Shown piece by piece: positions 62,001 to 64,000 of a stretch of DNA of 64,000 nt. This DNA is from Dyella acidisoli (GTDB lineage: Bacteria; Pseudomonadota; Gammaproteobacteria; Xanthomonadales; Rhodanobacteraceae): positions 1-64,000 of the forward strand of contig NZ_BSOB01000004.1 in assembly GCF_030160295.1 (NCBI RefSeq), in the 5' to 3' direction. A program made the translations under genes and the position numbers. Position 1 is the stretch's first letter. Every line of letters begins with the position of its first letter. The notes under the pieces were generated by a model. The model worked only from the letters and a program-made list of their open reading frames with translations, ran no database searches and was not told the DNA's origin.

Positions 62001-62537
62001 CTAGACGGTACGCCCCGTCTCAAACAGGAACCACACGCGCCGCTCCGCCTCATCGATCCAGTTTTCAAGCAGGCTGGCGGTTGCTACGTCGTTGTATTCA
62101 TCGCACAGGTCGTGCGTTTTGCGCATGTAGTCGGCCACGCGCGCGTTGTCCTCGCGCAATTCGGCCAGCATGTCCGCCGGTGTGACGAAATCTGCATCGT
62201 TGTCCGACAAGCGCTGGTGACGGGCGATATCGCCGATCGACCGCAGCGTGGTACCGCCGAGCTTGCGTACGCGTTCGGCAATCGGATCGGTGATGGCGTA
62301 GATCTCGTCGGAATGTTCGTCCAGCAACAGGTGGTAGTCGCGAAAGTGCGGACCACTCATATGCCAGTGGAAGTTTTTGGTTTTGAGATACAGCGCGAAC
62401 ACATCGGCCAGTAGGGTGTTGAGTTCGGCGGAGATGTCGCGCCGCGCGTTTTCACCGAGTGCGCTGGGGGTTTTTAGCGGCCCTTTGCGCAGCTGCTTGG
62501 CTTTTTCGACCTTGTCGGCCTTGTTTGCTTTGGGCAT
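62001..62537 (-). CDS. dps: Dps, DNA-protecting ferritin-like protein
   Basis: A 178-residue Dps protein that should form a 12-subunit cage, bind and oxidise iron, and protect DNA. The N-terminal ~30 residues are Lys-rich (PKANKADKVEKAKQLRKG), suited to DNA binding. The inter-subunit ferroxidase signature follows: KTKNFHWHMSGPHFRDYHLL, with LLDEHSDEIYAITDPIAERVR and the later Asp/Glu residues. AAGGAGAG lies before the ATG at 62537; a longer frame open to 62618 lacks homology in its extra part. It is opposite and convergent to the DoxX-like gene. OxyR or stationary-phase control would be usual, but no site was identified. Confidence 0.94.
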   Translation of the reverse strand: MPKANKADKVEKAKQLRKGPLKTPSALGENARRDISAELNTLLADVFALYLKTKNFHWHMSGPHFRDYHLLLDEHSDEIYAITDPIAERVRKLGGTTLRSIGDIARHQRLSDNDADFVTPADMLAELREDNARVADYMRKTHDLCDEYNDVATASLLENWIDEAERRVWFLFETGRTV

Positions 62538-62718
62538 GGCGGTTTCTCTCCTTGCAGTGGGGATGGGTGATTTGAGAGATCGGCGGGCGACAGCAGATTT
62601 ATGACCATAGGCCAGCAAGCTCGCGCAGGCAACCGCTCAAATGTGGTACCGGCTTACCCCGCTGTCACCTTTCATCGCTAGACTGCTGGGCAGTTTTGGG
62701 GAGAGAACAGCGCCTGCC

Positions 62719-64000
62719 ATGACCGAAGTTTCTGCAAACCCATTGAAAAAGCCTGCTTTGTTGTGGGCCAGCGTTGGTGCCCTCGGCGTGGTGTTCGGCG
62801 ATATCGGCACCAGCCCGCTGTATACCTTCAAGACCGTGTTGGACATGACTGGCGGTAATACGCCGCAGACCATTTTCGGCGTGATCTCGCTGTTGATCTG
62901 GACGCTGATCATCATCACGTCGATTAAATACGCCGGCTTCGCCATGCGCATCGACAACGATGGCGAAGGCGGCATCCTGGCCCTGATGGCCCTGTTAGGG
63001 GTGAAGAACCGCAGGCGACCGGCGATCGTCGCAGCCGGCTTGTTCGGCGCCGCGCTGATTTATGGTGACGGTGCGATCACGCCGGCGATTTCGGTGCTAT
63101 CGGCACTGGAAGGGCTGAATATCGCCGCACCTTCCCTGCAGCACTATGTATTGCCATTGACGGTGGTGATCCTGCTGGCGTTGTTCGCGTTCCAACCCGT
63201 AGGTACAGCGCGCATCGGTCGCGCGTTCGGGCCGATCATGGCGTTGTGGTTCATCACCATGGCGGTGCTCGGACTGTGGGGCATTGCCAAGCATCCCGGC
63301 ATTCTGTGGGCGCTCAATCCGTATTACGCGCTGCATTACCTGTTGTATGGCGGCAGTGGCGCATTCCTGGTGTTGGGCGGCGTGTTTCTATGCGTCACTG
63401 GCGCAGAGGCGCTGTATGCCGACATGGGGCACTTCGGCGCAGGGCCGATCAAGCTGTCTTGGTCGACGCTGGTGTTTCCCAGCCTGGTGCTGAATTACGC
63501 GGGCCAGGGTGCGATCGTGCTGGCCGGCGCGCCGACGCAAGGCAATATTTTCTATCGGCTGTGCCCTGCTTCGCTCACCTTGCCGTTGATCGTGCTGTCG
63601 ACCATTGCCACCATCATCGCCAGCCAGTCGATCATCACCGGCGCGTTTTCGATGACGCGGCAGGCCATTCAACTCGGTTGGATGCCGCGATTCAGAGTGT
63701 CGCAAACCTCCGAAGAGGGTTACGGGCAGATCTACGTCGGCGCGGTGAACTGGATGCTGATGCTGGTGACGATCGGATTAGCGCTGGGCTTCCGCAAATC
63801 CGACAACCTGGCTGGCGCGTATGGCATTGCGGTATCGGCGACCATGCTGATGACCACAGTACTGCTGTTCATCGCCATGCGGGAAATCTGGAAATGGAAC
63901 ATGCTCGCCAGCGTGATGGTTGCGGGCGTGTTCTTCATCGTCGACAGCTCGTTCTTCGCATCCAACATGATGAAGCTGTTCGACGGCGGTTACGTGCCCT
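62719..64000 (+). CDS. kup: Kup potassium transporter (partial, runs off the window)
   Basis: The first 427 codons of a low-affinity K+ uptake protein of the Kup/HAK/KT family; the 3' end lies beyond the window. The conserved start GVVFGDIGTSPLYTFKTV, AMRIDNDGEGGILALMALL, YGDGAITPAISVLSALEG and the later GAEALYADMGHFG are all intact, with about ten TM segments so far. TTGGGGAGAGAAC precedes the ATG. It should import K+ with H+. The 181-bp gap from dps is enough for divergent promoters; no riboswitch was recognised in it. Confidence 0.95.
   Translation, partial: MTEVSANPLKKPALLWASVGALGVVFGDIGTSPLYTFKTVLDMTGGNTPQTIFGVISLLIWTLIIITSIKYAGFAMRIDNDGEGGILALMALLGVKNRRRPAIVAAGLFGAALIYGDGAITPAISVLSALEGLNIAAPSLQHYVLPLTVVILLALFAFQPVGTARIGRAFGPIMALWFITMAVLGLWGIAKHPGILWALNPYYALHYLLYGGSGAFLVLGGVFLCVTGAEALYADMGHFGAGPIKLSWSTLVFPSLVLNYAGQGAIVLAGAPTQGNIFYRLCPASLTLPLIVLSTIATIIASQSIITGAFSMTRQAIQLGWMPRFRVSQTSEEGYGQIYVGAVNWMLMLVTIGLALGFRKSDNLAGAYGIAVSATMLMTTVLLFIAMREIWKWNMLASVMVAGVFFIVDSSFFASNMMKLFDGGYVP

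Overview
The window looks like a chromosomal segment of a GC-rich gammaproteobacterium of the Xanthomonadales (Lysobacterales), most likely Rhodanobacteraceae (Dyella/Luteibacter/Rhodanobacter-like). This is inferred from the gene set: Oar-like TonB-dependent receptor, GH92/GH125/GH2 mannosidases like those of the Xanthomonas N-glycan loci, and two-partner secretion. GTAG-headed REP pairs and CCCTCTCCCC-type inverted repeats between genes point the same way. No rRNA, tRNA, CRISPR array or complete insertion sequence was seen.

Layout. 0-1.5 kb: a branched palindrome and a protein with three YbjQ/UPF0145 units. 1.6-17.7 kb, minus strand: a two-partner secretion / contact-dependent inhibition type locus, in the order TpsB transporter, 4177-residue TpsA exoprotein ending in a papain/C39-like cysteine peptidase, and an adjacent candidate immunity gene, followed by two small orphan genes. 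18.2-22.5 kb: exported GH2 beta-mannosidase and GH125 alpha-1,6-mannosidase. 22.9-27.1 kb: an overlapping three-gene signalling operon (hybrid histidine kinase, CheY-like receiver, REC-degenerate GGDEF-EAL). 27.2-29.7 kb: an exported VOC protein, an MmyB-type regulator, and a LysR/isochorismatase pair truncated from both sides. 29.7-43.6 kb: an accessory region, more A/T-rich in parts, with a dGTPase plus small DxD/SxH protein operon, a HExxH metallopeptidase without an export signal, a GNAT enzyme, a permuted NlpC/P60 enzyme next to a trypsin-like protease, an alkaline-phosphatase-fold phosphodiesterase and an orphan CHAT-like caspase-family protein. 44.1-46.3 kb: SnoaL-like protein, MDR oxidoreductase, WYL regulator and a broken XRE regulator. 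46.6-52.9 kb: Tat-exported GH92 alpha-mannosidase, a candidate structured RNA, and a TonB-dependent receptor. 53.2-59.3 kb: AraC regulator, DUF2384-like protein, BaeSR-like two-component system with an FAD monooxygenase and a membrane protein. 59.6-64 kb: lipoprotein, class A beta-lactamase, DoxX-like membrane protein, Dps, and the start of kup, which runs off the window.

How it may work together. The GH2, GH125 and GH92 enzymes plus the receptor fit uptake and trimming of high-mannose glycans; the 24 kb between the two halves may be a later insertion or the halves may be independent. The TpsB-TpsA-immunity set is a self-contained competition module. The strongest candidates for undescribed biology are the dGTPase plus DxD/SxH operon, the C39-like toxin with its unrecognised immunity partner, the orphan CHAT protein, and the multi-hairpin transcript upstream of the receptor. 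All functional calls come from reading motifs; none was checked by database search.
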